Shown here one piece after another: positions 16,598 through 25,059 of a stretch of DNA of 45,711 nucleotides (the first letter of the stretch is position 1; every line of letters begins with the position of its first letter). The DNA comes from DASWNP01 sp035537095 (GTDB lineage: Bacteria > Acidobacteriota > Blastocatellia > Pyrinomonadales > Pyrinomonadaceae): contig DATLMV010000263.1 of NCBI GenBank assembly GCA_035537095.1, forward strand, positions 1-45,711. Reading direction: 5' to 3'. The translations under genes were made by a program, and so were the position numbers. The notes below the pieces were generated by a model. The model did no database searches. It saw only the letters and a list, made by a program, of their open reading frames with translations, and had not been told where the DNA came from.

Positions 16598-18093
16598 TGA
16601 CCGATCAATTCCTCCGGCTTGAGTTGCGACGCTTGCGCTGCTTCTTCCGACATCAGAGCCAGCCCGACGTGCGGTTTGCCTTGAATGTATGTTGAGACGT
16701 AGCGGCTGATGTCTGCGCGCGAGGTGCGCCGCAGGTTGCCGAGATAACCGCGAAAATATTCCGTGCCCGTCGAAGACCACCAGAAGCTGATAGTGTGCGC
16801 GTACTCGCTCAGTTTTTCGCGCGAGTAGAGATCGTCGGCTTCGAGCAAGCCCTTCGCGTTCTCAAGCTGTTCGTCGGTGTAGTAGTCCTTATCGTTGAAG
16901 TGCGCGATCTCGTTGTAGATGGCGCGGACGGCGGCGCGCGCTTTGTCGGGCGTCGTCTGCGCGATGATGTTGATGGGCCCGACGTTGCGCTGCGTGTAGT
17001 AGCCGAGATTGACGCCCGTCACCAGCCCCGTATCAACGAGCGCGCGTTGGAAACGCGAATCGGGCTGGCGGAGGATGAAGGAGAACACGTCCGCCGCGTA
17101 AGTGCCCGCGTTGTCCTGCCCGATGGAGGGGCCGTGCCAGCCGATGTTGATGACGACGTTCTGCACGGGCTGTTTGATAATCGCGCCCTCGCTCTTGGCG
17201 AGCGGCGGATGCTCGACCGGAGGAAACTTGACGAAGGGGTCTTCCCTGCGCGGCCACTCGCCGAACAAGCTCTGCACGAGCGCGAAGACCTCTTCGGGTT
17301 TGACATCGCCCGTAACGACGATTGCGGAATTGTTCGGCACGTAGTAGCGATTCTGGATGAGACGCATCATCTCGGTCGTCGCCGCCGAGACGGTCTTGCG
17401 GTTGCCGCCGGGGCTCTTGCGGCTCGGATACTTGTAGAAGAGACGGTTGTTCATCTCAAGCTGAAGGAAGCCGTAAGGATTCGACTCGTGACGGTCGAGT
17501 TCGCCGATGACCACCTCGCGCTCCTGCTCGAACTGTCGCTCGTCGAAGAGCGGGTAGCGCACGGCATCGCGCATGAAGCGCATGGCGACATGGAGGTTCG
17601 GAGTGGTCGTCGTGAAGTAATAGTTGACGAGTTCTTCCTGCGTCTGCCCGTTGAAGATGATGCCGAGCGAGTCAATGGTTTGCAGGTAGTCGGCGCGCTC
17701 CTCGACCGCCTTGTTGGCCTTGAAGAACATGTGCTCGTAGAGATGCGAGAGGCCGTTGAGTTCCGGCGGCTCGGTGTAGGAGCCGTTCTTGACGGCAAGC
17801 TCCGCCGTCACGAGCGGCACGGAATGGTCTTCGAGCACGATGACTTCCAGACCGTTCGCCAGCACGCGCGAGACGAGCGGCGTCTGCGGCGCTTGCGCCG
17901 GAGCGGTAGCGGCGGCGGGAGCAGGAGTCGGCGGCGTCTGCGTTGCCGGTGCGCCGGACTGCGCGCGGCGCGCGGCGGGACGCGGTTCACGCGCGCGCTG
18001 CGCCTGCGCTCCGACTGCGCCAAACGTCGCCTGCGACACGAGCGGCGCACAGAGCGACAGCACGAGCGAGAGTGTCAGAAGATGTCGTTTCAA
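16594..18093 (-). CDS. M16-family zinc metallopeptidase (catalytic subunit)
   Basis: 499 residues with a signal peptide (LLTLSLVLSLCAPLVSQATF) and a long Pro/Ala-rich stretch (about 36-72), then an insulinase-type N-domain. The inverted zinc motif HLYEH is at residues 117-121 and REVVIGELDRHESNP supplies the likely third ligand (about Glu198). The C-domain carries PVQNVVINIGWHGPSIGQDN. The start is a TTG at 18093 backed by a strong AGAAGGAAG a few bases upstream; no ATG fits the signal peptide. It probably degrades peptides in the periplasm with the inactive partner encoded immediately downstream through a 4-bp overlap. Confidence 0.9.
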   Translation of the reverse strand: MKRHLLTLSLVLSLCAPLVSQATFGAVGAQAQRAREPRPAARRAQSGAPATQTPPTPAPAAATAPAQAPQTPLVSRVLANGLEVIVLEDHSVPLVTAELAVKNGSYTEPPELNGLSHLYEHMFFKANKAVEERADYLQTIDSLGIIFNGQTQEELVNYYFTTTTPNLHVAMRFMRDAVRYPLFDERQFEQEREVVIGELDRHESNPYGFLQLEMNNRLFYKYPSRKSPGGNRKTVSAATTEMMRLIQNRYYVPNNSAIVVTGDVKPEEVFALVQSLFGEWPRREDPFVKFPPVEHPPLAKSEGAIIKQPVQNVVINIGWHGPSIGQDNAGTYAADVFSFILRQPDSRFQRALVDTGLVTGVNLGYYTQRNVGPINIIAQTTPDKARAAVRAIYNEIAHFNDKDYYTDEQLENAKGLLEADDLYSREKLSEYAHTISFWWSSTGTEYFRGYLGNLRRTSRADISRYVSTYIQGKPHVGLALMSEEAAQASQLKPEELIGQ

Positions 18094-18257
18094 AATAGCT
18101 TCCTTCTCAAAATACGGATGAAGTTTTCAACGGGAGAATCGTTCACCGGAACAATAACCGGAGGACTGAACTGACTGTCTCGCGTTGGATTCGCAGATGC
18201 TTTGAGGTAAATGATAGCACGGCGGGTTGCTTGCCAGCGACCGGCGGGAATCAAACA

Positions 18258-18420
18258 TGACGGACGGACAGAAAGGGTCAAAAGGGGAAGGGTTAAAAGG
18301 AAAAAGGGGAGGGGATAAAATGCGTGGAGGAGGGCTTTTCTCGCCCCGCTTTCACGCTGTTACCCTTTCCCCTTTTCGCCTTTTAACCCTTCGCCCTTTT
18401 TCGTCCGTTCATCCTGTTGG
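18258..18420. repeat. Purine/pyrimidine heptamer-type inverted repeat
   Basis: A purine-rich left arm of aaaagggg/agggttaa units (about 18258-18320) is matched by a complementary right arm (about 18361-18420), with outer ends gacggac and gtccgt also pairing. It separates the M16 operon start from the end of the kinase gene on the same strand. The rest of the 18094-18427 gap holds nothing else recognised. Confidence 0.8.
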
Positions 18421-18427
18421 ATTGATC

Positions 18428-20146
18428 TCAAAAACTGCGCGTGTCGGCGAAGGCGCGTTGACGCAAGAGCGTGCGGTACTGCTTGGCGGCGGCGGTCGAG
18501 GAGTTGGCCGACCAGATGGCGCGGATGGTGTTGGGCGCGCTGCGGTGCGGCGCGAGATGGAGGCTGTAGGTCTGGCGCAGGCGCGGGACGTAGAGCACGA
18601 CGCGCCGCTCGCCCGTGTTGCCGCGCGGGCGCGTGCCGGTGCAGAGCACTTCGTCGTAACCGTCGCCGTCTATGTCGAGCACTTCGGTCGTCCAGTTCGC
18701 GCCGCGAAAGCCTTCGGTATCGAGCGCGACATGCGCGCCGACGTGATAGCGTTCGCCGCGTCGCTCCATGAAATAGAGATGGCTCGCGCCCTTCTGTCGC
18801 TGGTCGTGGAGCGCGGCGATGAGTTGCCCGCCCTTCGTGCGGACGAGCCGCACGTCGTTGACCGTCCCGCGCGAGACCGACTGCGCGATGCGCTGGATGG
18901 CGTCGGGCGAGAGTTCCGCCTGCGCACGCTTCTCCGTCGCGGTGCGCAACGTCGCCGCTTCGCTCGCGGCGGCGGGGACGGGCGCGGCTTCACTCGCGGC
19001 GACCGTCATCTGTTCGCCAGCGACGGGCGCAGCCGGTGCGCTGGCGAGGACGGGCGCGGGCGCTGCTGTGGCGGCGGCGCGTCGCGTCGAGCGGGGCGCG
19101 CGCTTCGTCGCCGGGACGGAGGGCGTCGCGGCCTCTGTGCGGGCGGGAGTTCGCGTCGGGACAGTCTGGTGCGACCATGCGAAGAGCGCCGCGCCGAGCA
19201 TCAGGACGACGGCGAAGACGCTCGCCGCGCGAAAGAAGGCCGACGTTCCGGTGTTGAGCGCGGCGATGGTAGAGGCGAAGGGCGGCGTCTGCGTGGAGGG
19301 GTCGCGCGGCGGCGTGATGCTGCGGATGAGCAGAGAGCGCGCTTCGTCCGCCGATTTCGGGCGGTGCGCCGGATTCTTGGCGAGCAGCGTGTGGACGATG
19401 ACGGCGAGTTGTCGCGGCGCTTCCGGTCGGCTCGCCAAGAGCGGCGGCGGAACGACCGTCGCCTGTTTGACGAGCACCGCCGACGAGAGCAGGTCAACGA
19501 ACGGCGGATGTCCCGCCAGCATTTCATAGACCATCACGCCGACGCTGTAGAGGTCGCTCGCGGGGCCGACGCGCTGCCCCATGCATTGCTCCGGCGACAT
19601 GTAGCGCGGCGTTCCGATGACGAGGCCCGACTGCGTGGTGGCGTGCGTCTTGGTGGCGTCCGCCGAGGCAAGCACTTTGGCGATGCCGAAATCGAGCACG
19701 CAGACGCCGCGCTCGTTGAGCATGATGTTCGAGGGTTTGAGGTCGCGGTGGACGACGCCGAGTTGGTGCGCTTCGGCGAGCACGTCGCAGATGTCGGAGG
19801 CGACCGAGACGGCGCGCTCCGGCGTAAACTTTCCCTCACGCGCCAGAGTGTCGGCGAGCGTCCGGCCTTCGACGTATTCCATGACGATGAAGGGGCGACC
19901 GTCGGTGAGGCGTCCGGCGTCGAAGATCATGGCGGCGCGCGGGTGGCGCAGGCGGGCCATCGTCCGCGCCTCGCGCATAAAACGCTCGGCGACTTCCGGG
20001 TCGGCGGCAAACTCCTGCTTGAGAACTTTGATGGCGACGGGACGCTCTAATCCGAGATGCAGGGCGCGATAAACCGTGCCCATGCCGCCCTTGCCGATTT
20101 CACATTCGATGCGGAAGCGTCCGGCGATAACTTGGGGGATATCCAT
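18428..20146 (-). CDS. Membrane Ser/Thr protein kinase with C-terminal FG-GAP-like domain
   Basis: 572 residues. The N-terminal Hanks-type kinase (about 10-275) is complete: glycine loop GKGGMGTVY, Lys40 in VAIK, HRDLKPSN (catalytic Asp135), DFG at 152-154 and GTPRYMSPEQ. A single membrane helix (about 304-324, FFRAASVFAVVLMLGAALFAW) separates it from an outer part: an Ala/Pro/Thr-rich linker (about 330-405), then a beta-rich segment in which LYFMERRGERYHVGAH and DIDGDGYDEVL (about 491-501) resemble a calcium-binding FG-GAP repeat. Such kinases phosphorylate cytoplasmic targets in response to an outside signal. The ligand is unknown. PASTA or TPR outer domains are commoner; a single FG-GAP-like unit is unusual. 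Confidence 0.9.
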   Translation of the reverse strand: MDIPQVIAGRFRIECEIGKGGMGTVYRALHLGLERPVAIKVLKQEFAADPEVAERFMREARTMARLRHPRAAMIFDAGRLTDGRPFIVMEYVEGRTLADTLAREGKFTPERAVSVASDICDVLAEAHQLGVVHRDLKPSNIMLNERGVCVLDFGIAKVLASADATKTHATTQSGLVIGTPRYMSPEQCMGQRVGPASDLYSVGVMVYEMLAGHPPFVDLLSSAVLVKQATVVPPPLLASRPEAPRQLAVIVHTLLAKNPAHRPKSADEARSLLIRSITPPRDPSTQTPPFASTIAALNTGTSAFFRAASVFAVVLMLGAALFAWSHQTVPTRTPARTEAATPSVPATKRAPRSTRRAAATAAPAPVLASAPAAPVAGEQMTVAASEAAPVPAAASEAATLRTATEKRAQAELSPDAIQRIAQSVSRGTVNDVRLVRTKGGQLIAALHDQRQKGASHLYFMERRGERYHVGAHVALDTEGFRGANWTTEVLDIDGDGYDEVLCTGTRPRGNTGERRVVLYVPRLRQTYSLHLAPHRSAPNTIRAIWSANSSTAAAKQYRTLLRQRAFADTRSF

Positions 20147-20560
20147 GTTGACCCTCTCGTTCGAGAAATCAAGGGTCGCTGACGGGCCGTGCGTTCGCTT
20201 GTTCGAGGAGACTTGAAGCGAGAGGGCGCGGGGGGCCGCGAGCGGCGCGCTATTGGGGTTAAGAAGTTAACCGTTCTGGAAAACGGGAGTGAAACAAGTA
20301 TCCGGCTAAGGGGCTTCGACGGATGCTCGGAAGAATACCGCAACTCCGCGCCCGCACGCAATTATTTTCGTGAGACTTCCGACGCAGCGTCTTAAGTTTC
20401 GACATTAACTCCGCGCGGGCCGAAAACACTTGTAGCCCACGTTATCAAACGTGAGCTACAAATATCTCATTCCGCGAAAGGCTTCGAGCCGCCTATTATC
20501 CTTCATCCCGAACGTGACTCGGGCATGCGCCCCGTCGTCGCCCGCGAAACGACGAAGGCT
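20147..20560. other. Intergenic region with a REP-like hairpin
   Basis: No gene. An inverted repeat at 20430-20461 (arms ttgtagcccacgtt and aacgtgagctacaa, one mismatch, 4-nt loop) resembles a repetitive extragenic palindrome. It lacks the T run of a terminator on either strand. The part next to 20146 must hold the kinase promoter, which I could not define. Confidence 0.6.
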
Positions 20561-21028
20561 TTACGAAATCTCTCGCAGCCAGTGGCCCATCAGGACAGCA
20601 AAGAGCAGCGCGCCGTAGGCGAGCGCGCCGAGTTTGATGCGGCGCTCAAGGCGTTCGACGGCGGCAGCGTCTCTAGTCCGTTGATAAAACATCAGCAAGA
20701 ACATCGCCGCGCCGAAAAGCATCGTGCCTGAGACCATCAGGACGCCCGCCGGATTGAGTTGCCAAGCCGCGCCGAAGTTTCCGTGCAGCGCGAGGAGGAC
20801 GCTGCGCGTCATGCCGCAGTTCGGGCAGGGGATGCCGTATCGCTGTTTGAAGAGACAGCCCCATTGCATCTCCTGCCCGGCGAACGACACGGAACTCATG
20901 CTGGCCGAACCGACCGCGCGCACAAGCAGGAGTTGGAGCGCAATCAATGCGCCCGTGAATCCTGCGGTCGCGCCCGGTCGGGCGAAAAATCTGGTCAGCG
21001 TCTTCATGCGTCGCTCGGCGTCCCTCAT
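20561..21028 (-). CDS. DUF2752 membrane protein
   Basis: 155 residues with three hydrophobic segments (GALIALQLLLVRAVG, LMVSGTMLFGAAMFLLMFY, LGALAYGALLFAVLMGHWL). The family signature is clear: CLFKQRYGIPCPNCGMTRSV, with the CPxCGxTR motif at the membrane face. DUF2752 has no established function. The start overlaps the stop of the RDD gene by ATGA, so the two are translated together; RDD/DUF2752 neighbours recur in Acidobacteria and Bacteroidetes. Confidence 0.88.
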   Translation of the reverse strand: MRDAERRMKTLTRFFARPGATAGFTGALIALQLLLVRAVGSASMSSVSFAGQEMQWGCLFKQRYGIPCPNCGMTRSVLLALHGNFGAAWQLNPAGVLMVSGTMLFGAAMFLLMFYQRTRDAAAVERLERRIKLGALAYGALLFAVLMGHWLREIS

Positions 21029-21759
21029 GCGCCGGTCTTGACGACGAACGTCCCGGCGGCCTTGTCGTGCAACGTCTGTTTCTTCTCATCCCAGAGCGGC
21101 CAGAGCGCGTTGGCGAGGCCGAGGAAGAAACCGATGAAGGGGATGAATCCGAGTCCGATTTGCACGAGCAGGCGCAGCACCAACGTCCCCATCTGCGGAA
21201 TCTGGCCGTTCGCGTCAACGACCTTGAGCTTCATCACGCCCTGCCCGATGGAGAAGCCGCGCTTGCTGACGAGAAACACTTTGTTATAGATGCCGACGGC
21301 GAAGACCGACACCGCCGCGAGCAGGAAGCCGAAGCAGCAGGAAAGCGAACCGAGCGCGCCGATTGCGCCGCCCGCGTCGTCGCCCAAGCCCCCGCCGATG
21401 GCGGCCAGACCGCCGCCGATGATGCCGAAGATGAGATAGAGCACGAACATCACGGCGACGGAGATGCCGCCGTCAATCAGGGCGGCGAGCACGCGGTCAA
21501 TCCACTCGGCGTAGGGGTAGCCGCCGATGCCGGTGGTCGTCGCCATGCCGCCGTAGCCGCTGTAGCCGATGGGCGGAGGGGGGGCGTAGTCGTTGAGTTG
21601 ATTGAGTCCGCCGCTCGGGGTCGAGGGCGTGTCGTAGAGATTGCCGCTCGGCGCTTTCCACGCGCCGGGGTCGGGGGCTGCGGCGATGGCCGCGCCGCAC
21701 TTGACGCAGAACCTCATGCCGTCGGCATTCTCGGTTCCGCAAGCGGTGCACAAAGTCAT
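21025..21759 (-). CDS. RDD-family membrane protein with N-terminal zinc ribbon
   Basis: 244 residues. The N-terminus carries a four-cysteine zinc ribbon (Cys4, 7, 18, 21: CTACGTENADGMRFCVKCG), then a Gly/Pro/Tyr-rich linker (about 28-85). The C-terminal RDD domain starts YAEWIDRVLAALIDGGISVA and has three hydrophobic segments, with KRGFSIGQGVMKLKVVDANG, a conserved RDD element, between the second and third. RDD proteins are thought to take part in transport, but the substrate is not established. ATG 21759 is preceded by AAGGAG at about 7 nt. Translationally coupled to the DUF2752 gene. Confidence 0.88.
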   Translation of the reverse strand: MTLCTACGTENADGMRFCVKCGAAIAAAPDPGAWKAPSGNLYDTPSTPSGGLNQLNDYAPPPPIGYSGYGGMATTTGIGGYPYAEWIDRVLAALIDGGISVAVMFVLYLIFGIIGGGLAAIGGGLGDDAGGAIGALGSLSCCFGFLLAAVSVFAVGIYNKVFLVSKRGFSIGQGVMKLKVVDANGQIPQMGTLVLRLLVQIGLGFIPFIGFFLGLANALWPLWDEKKQTLHDKAAGTFVVKTGA

Positions 21760-22111
21760 AATTCTCTCCTTTTAGGATACGGGGATATATTTCGCGCGCT
21801 CTAGCCAACAGGCGTGCGGCAGGCGAACGTCCGCCCTCGACTGCCGCGAAGTTTCATCGTTGATGTTTAGTAACGAAACGAGGTCGGACAACTTTGCTCA
21901 CGCGAACGATGCACGATTGGCTCAAAACGAACGGAGACAAGTCTTTCTCACAAACAGCCGGAAAAGTAAAGAACATTAACGCCGCACGCGCGCGCCAGCG
22001 AAAGCGACGAGGCGTGCGCGACGAAAAGAGACGAGGGAGGCGGGGCGAAAAGCGACGCTGAAGACGGGGCGAACATCCGTCGCTGCGTCGCGCACGCGCA
22101 CGCGGAACGCT
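21760..22111. other. Intergenic region, nothing recognised
   Basis: About 350 bases upstream of the RDD gene and beyond the end of the gene at 22112. It should hold the RDD promoter. The 22000-22110 part is strongly biased to gcg/cgc runs but no gene or terminator was found. Confidence 0.4.
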
Positions 22112-22957
22112 TCAACGCGTCGCGTCTCCCCCGTCGCCGCTTCTCTGTGCGTCTTCTCTGTCCCGCTCTACGAGGTTCGGTATCCAGAAGACCTGCCCGT
22201 GCGCTTCGACGCGGCGCAGGCCGTGCGCGGGCAGTTCTCGTTCGTCGTAGCCGAGAAAGGTGAAATGCGGGAGGTCGCTCTCGATGGTTTGAAACCAGCC
22301 GTGACGCGCGAGGATGCGTTGCACGGTCGGCTCCTTGAACTCGACCACGTCGAAGGCGTACATCGAGAGATGCGGCGACGTGCCGGGCGCGGCCACCGAT
22401 TGCAGGATGGTCTTGGAGAAATCCTTGCTGAAGAAGATGCCCTCGCGCTCCAACTCCAAGACCGCCGCTACCTGCTCCGAAGGCGCGAGCGCGCGCAGCC
22501 GCGCCGCATCTTCCGGCGCGAGACGCCCCTGCCCCGACCAATATTCGAGCGCGGGCAGAAAACGCGATTGCCATAGACGCAGCGTGTCGCCGTAGCCACG
22601 GCGCGCGCCCTCCGCGCCGTCGCGCGGCGTGATGGAGTGGCCCGCGCCCTCGGCCTCCGCGCGCGCCGCGAGCAGGGCCGCGAGCGCCGCCGGTTGCAGT
22701 TCGATGGTGCACCCGCCGAAGTCTGCCGCGCCGATGCCCGCCGCTCTCTGAAACCGCTGCACCTCTTCTTCACTTTTGAAAACACAGGTCGGCGGCACGA
22801 GCACGCTCAACGATGCGACGAACATCGCGCCGTATTCCTCAAAGACGCGACGCGCAATCACGTTGTCCGCGCGGCACACCTCTTCCAGACGCAGGTCTCT
22901 GCGTTCGAGCGATTGCGCCAGCGCCGCGTAGAACGGCGGGCGGGCGTCATCTTTCAT
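22112..22957 (-). CDS. Unknown protein, possibly M15-like (D,D-carboxypeptidase fold) in its C-terminal half
   Basis: About 281 residues, no signal peptide. The C-terminal half has SPHLSMYAFDVVEF and, about 40 residues later, GWFQTIESDLPHFTFLGYDE. The spacing and residues (His in SPH, Asp in FDV, His in PHF) match the zinc-ligand pattern of M15/VanY-type peptidases (SxHxxGxAxD ... H), and the W/F before DLPHF fits too. The usual glutamate before the last ligand is not clear. The N-terminal half (about 1-110) is helical with an acidic VCRADNVIARRVFEEYGAMF. GTG 22981 is an alternative start. Function is not established; a cytoplasmic location would be odd for a peptidoglycan peptidase. Confidence 0.55.
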   Translation of the reverse strand: MKDDARPPFYAALAQSLERRDLRLEEVCRADNVIARRVFEEYGAMFVASLSVLVPPTCVFKSEEEVQRFQRAAGIGAADFGGCTIELQPAALAALLAARAEAEGAGHSITPRDGAEGARRGYGDTLRLWQSRFLPALEYWSGQGRLAPEDAARLRALAPSEQVAAVLELEREGIFFSKDFSKTILQSVAAPGTSPHLSMYAFDVVEFKEPTVQRILARHGWFQTIESDLPHFTFLGYDERELPAHGLRRVEAHGQVFWIPNLVERDREDAQRSGDGGDATR

Positions 22958-23067
22958 CTCTTCTCGGTCTTCTGACTTCACGCTTTTCTTCGCGCCGCCG
23001 TCTCGGGGGCAGCCTGCGCATGATAGAGATTAGACCTCGCGCGGTCAACAAATGTATGCTTACCGGC

Positions 23068-23247
23068 GGACGATAGACGGGGAATAGATGATAGACGGAG
23101 AATAGACGATAGACCATAGACGATGGACGATTGACGATGGATAAGAAGGAAACTTTCTTCCATCCATCGTCTATCAGTAGACGCTTGGACGATTGATAAG
23201 AAGGAAGCTTTCCTGCCGTCCATCGTCCCTCGTCTATCGTCCATCTT
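23068..23247. repeat. Complex heptamer-repeat region with nested hairpins
   Basis: About 180 bp of degenerate 7-bp units (agacgat, agaccat, tgacgat) on the left and the complementary atcgtct units on the right. Two similar internal hairpins of about 37 bp, around ataagaaggaaactttc (about 23135-23170) and ataagaaggaagctttc (about 23188-23225), look like a tandem duplication. It sits between two divergent genes. Confidence 0.85.
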
Positions 23248-23253
23248 AAGTTG

Positions 23254-23607
23254 ATGAAACGCCTGCAACTATTTCGAGAGATCACGGCGACCTACCTGCG
23301 GCACGGCTGGCAACTGCGACGCGTGTTGATGTCGGCGGAGACGCTGGTCGAACTGCGCGAAGCGGGCGGCGCGGGGGAAGCGGGGGCGCGTTTCGAGGGG
23401 GTCGCGGTGCAGGAGTCGGCGGTTGATGCGTTGTGGTTTGCGCGCGCGTCGCAGGGGGGGCGCGAGGCTTGGGAGTTGCGCCTCGCAGCGGAGACGCCCT
23501 ACGCGCTTTTCGAGTTGTTCGAGGCGGACGAAGCTGAGGAGGAGCGCGAGGACGTGCGGCGCGAGATGGAGGCGCAACTGCGCGACTACCTCGCGCCGCA
23601 GGGTTAG
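23254..23607 (+). CDS. Hypothetical protein
   Basis: 118 residues, no recognised family. The N-terminus is amphipathic and basic (MKRLQLFREITATYLRHGWQ); there is a middle beta-like part (FEGVAVQESAVDALWFARAS, WELRLAAETPYALFELFEA) and an acidic helical C-terminus (EAEEEREDVRREMEAQLRDY). No signal peptide or membrane segment, so probably cytoplasmic. Start ATG 23254 lies next to the heptamer repeat with no clear ribosome-binding site; TTG 23251 is possible. GC-rich and codon-typical of the chromosome. Confidence 0.6.
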   Translation: MKRLQLFREITATYLRHGWQLRRVLMSAETLVELREAGGAGEAGARFEGVAVQESAVDALWFARASQGGREAWELRLAAETPYALFELFEADEAEEEREDVRREMEAQLRDYLAPQG

Positions 23608-23616
23608 TCTTGAGGG

Positions 23617-24663
23617 TTAATCTTTGCCTTTGCCCATCTTGACGGGAATCTCCATCCGCGTGCCGTCGCGCATGACGACGACAGGGACGGTGTTGCCGGG
23701 CACGGCTTCGTAAATCCTGTAGCGCAGGTCGCCGGGAGTGCGGACTGGTTTGCCGCCGAACTCGATGACGATGTCGCCTTCTTTCAGACCCGCGATGTCG
23801 GCGGGACGATTGCTCTGCACCTCGTCGAGCCTGACGCCGTAGATTTTGGTATCGCCGACCTGCACGCGCTCTAAATCGTCAACGCCGAGAATGCCGCGAC
23901 CGTTGGGCCGCGAGTCGAAGGCTCTGAGGCCGCGAAAGCCCTTCTCGGCCATCGTCGTCAGGAGCGTCGTTTTCGTCTCGCCGTCGCGCTCGAAGATGAC
24001 CTCGACGGTTCTGCCGACGGGCGTCTCGGCGAGAATCCGCGTCATGTCGCCGGAGTCCGCCACTTCCTTTCCGTCAAACTTCCTGATGATGTCGCCGCCG
24101 ATCAATCCCGCGCGCTCGATGGGCGTGTCCGGCCCCGCGATGCCTTCGACGAGTGCGCCGCCGCCGTCAGCCGTGTCGAAACCATCAACGCCGAGGAAGG
24201 ACTTCTGCACGCTGGCGATGTTGATACCCTGCCCCCTCCGCACATTCCTGATGCCGCGCGTGATGACGCCCGTCGCCGTCAGGATGGCGATGGAGATGAT
24301 CACCCACATCACCCAGCCCATCTTCATCCGGCGGCAAGAGTTGCCCATCCCCCATAGTGAAGAGTTGCGCTTTTGATTGAGCGATGTCGTGTTGAGCATC
24401 GGCGCGAGCGGGGCCATCGGCGGGGCTGTGCCCCAGTCGTTGTGCGAAGCGGTTTGCGCGGGTCGCGCGTGCGGGGCGGTCGGCGCGCTCTGGTCGAGCA
24501 GGCGCGTCTCCGCATACTCCTCGACGCCTTCGCCGAGACGATAACCGCACATCCGGCAAAAGCGCATCCCGCGCACCATCGTCGCCTGACAACTCGGACA
24601 CGCGACGGCGTCCGTTTGGTCGCCGGACGACCTTGCTCCCGTGTATTGATTTTCGGTTTGCAT
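23617..24663 (-). CDS. Zinc-ribbon membrane protein with two PDZ domains
   Basis: 348 residues. The N-terminus has a zinc ribbon (Cys22, 25, 36, 39: CPSCQATMVRGMRFCRMCG), then a flexible linker, a membrane helix (about 115-134, MGWVMWVIISIAILTATGVI) and two PDZ domains (about 157-233 and 257-341). The first has GGDIIRKFDGKEVADSGDMT, the second EGDIVIEFGGKPVRTPGDLR, both the carboxylate-loop style of HtrA/RseP PDZs. There is no protease domain, so it is probably a scaffold with PDZs outside and the ribbon inside, or a regulator of a protease encoded elsewhere. The zinc-ribbon plus membrane design matches the RDD protein 2 kb away. Confidence 0.87.
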   Translation of the reverse strand: MQTENQYTGARSSGDQTDAVACPSCQATMVRGMRFCRMCGYRLGEGVEEYAETRLLDQSAPTAPHARPAQTASHNDWGTAPPMAPLAPMLNTTSLNQKRNSSLWGMGNSCRRMKMGWVMWVIISIAILTATGVITRGIRNVRRGQGINIASVQKSFLGVDGFDTADGGGALVEGIAGPDTPIERAGLIGGDIIRKFDGKEVADSGDMTRILAETPVGRTVEVIFERDGETKTTLLTTMAEKGFRGLRAFDSRPNGRGILGVDDLERVQVGDTKIYGVRLDEVQSNRPADIAGLKEGDIVIEFGGKPVRTPGDLRYRIYEAVPGNTVPVVVMRDGTRMEIPVKMGKGKD

Positions 24664-25059
24664 AGCTCTACTTGATGAAGGTAAACAGTTAGCGGCGAGG
24701 GACTTCGCCCGACTTTATGTTGCAACTGATATACGTCTCTTGGAGTCGCACGGTTGCATATTGTTTGGGCGCGGCATAGACTTTTGGCAGTCGGAGTACG
24801 AACTTTGCAAGTCCGTCTGCGCCCCCGCCCGTGCGCAGTTTGGCCGCTCGCACGCGAAAAGGCAAGCGAACAGGTTTGGACGGCACGGAGCGTGCTTAAA
24901 TGAAATCAAGCCGCGTGTTTGCCTTTGCAGACTCAAAAAAAACGCGGCCTGCTCGCGCGGCCTGACGAAAACTTTTGCCGCGCACATCAAACGGCGAGAC
25001 CGTTGCGACCGATGACAGCGGCGCGGTCTCGATAATTTGGAGAAAGAACGGTCACGCTC
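24664..25059. other. Divergent intergenic region, no gene recognised
   Basis: About 395 bp between the divergent PDZ and small-protein genes, with mixed composition and lower GC in 24700-24800. Small open frames here lack ribosome-binding sites. Probably carries both promoters; none could be assigned with confidence. Confidence 0.4.

Noticed and set aside
18227..20050. 607-residue plus frame opposite the kinase
   Set aside because: Arg/Gly/Ala-rich shadow; the minus frame holds all kinase motifs.
20430..20461. Rho-independent terminator
   Set aside because: The stem is good but there is no T run on either strand; more likely a REP-like palindrome.
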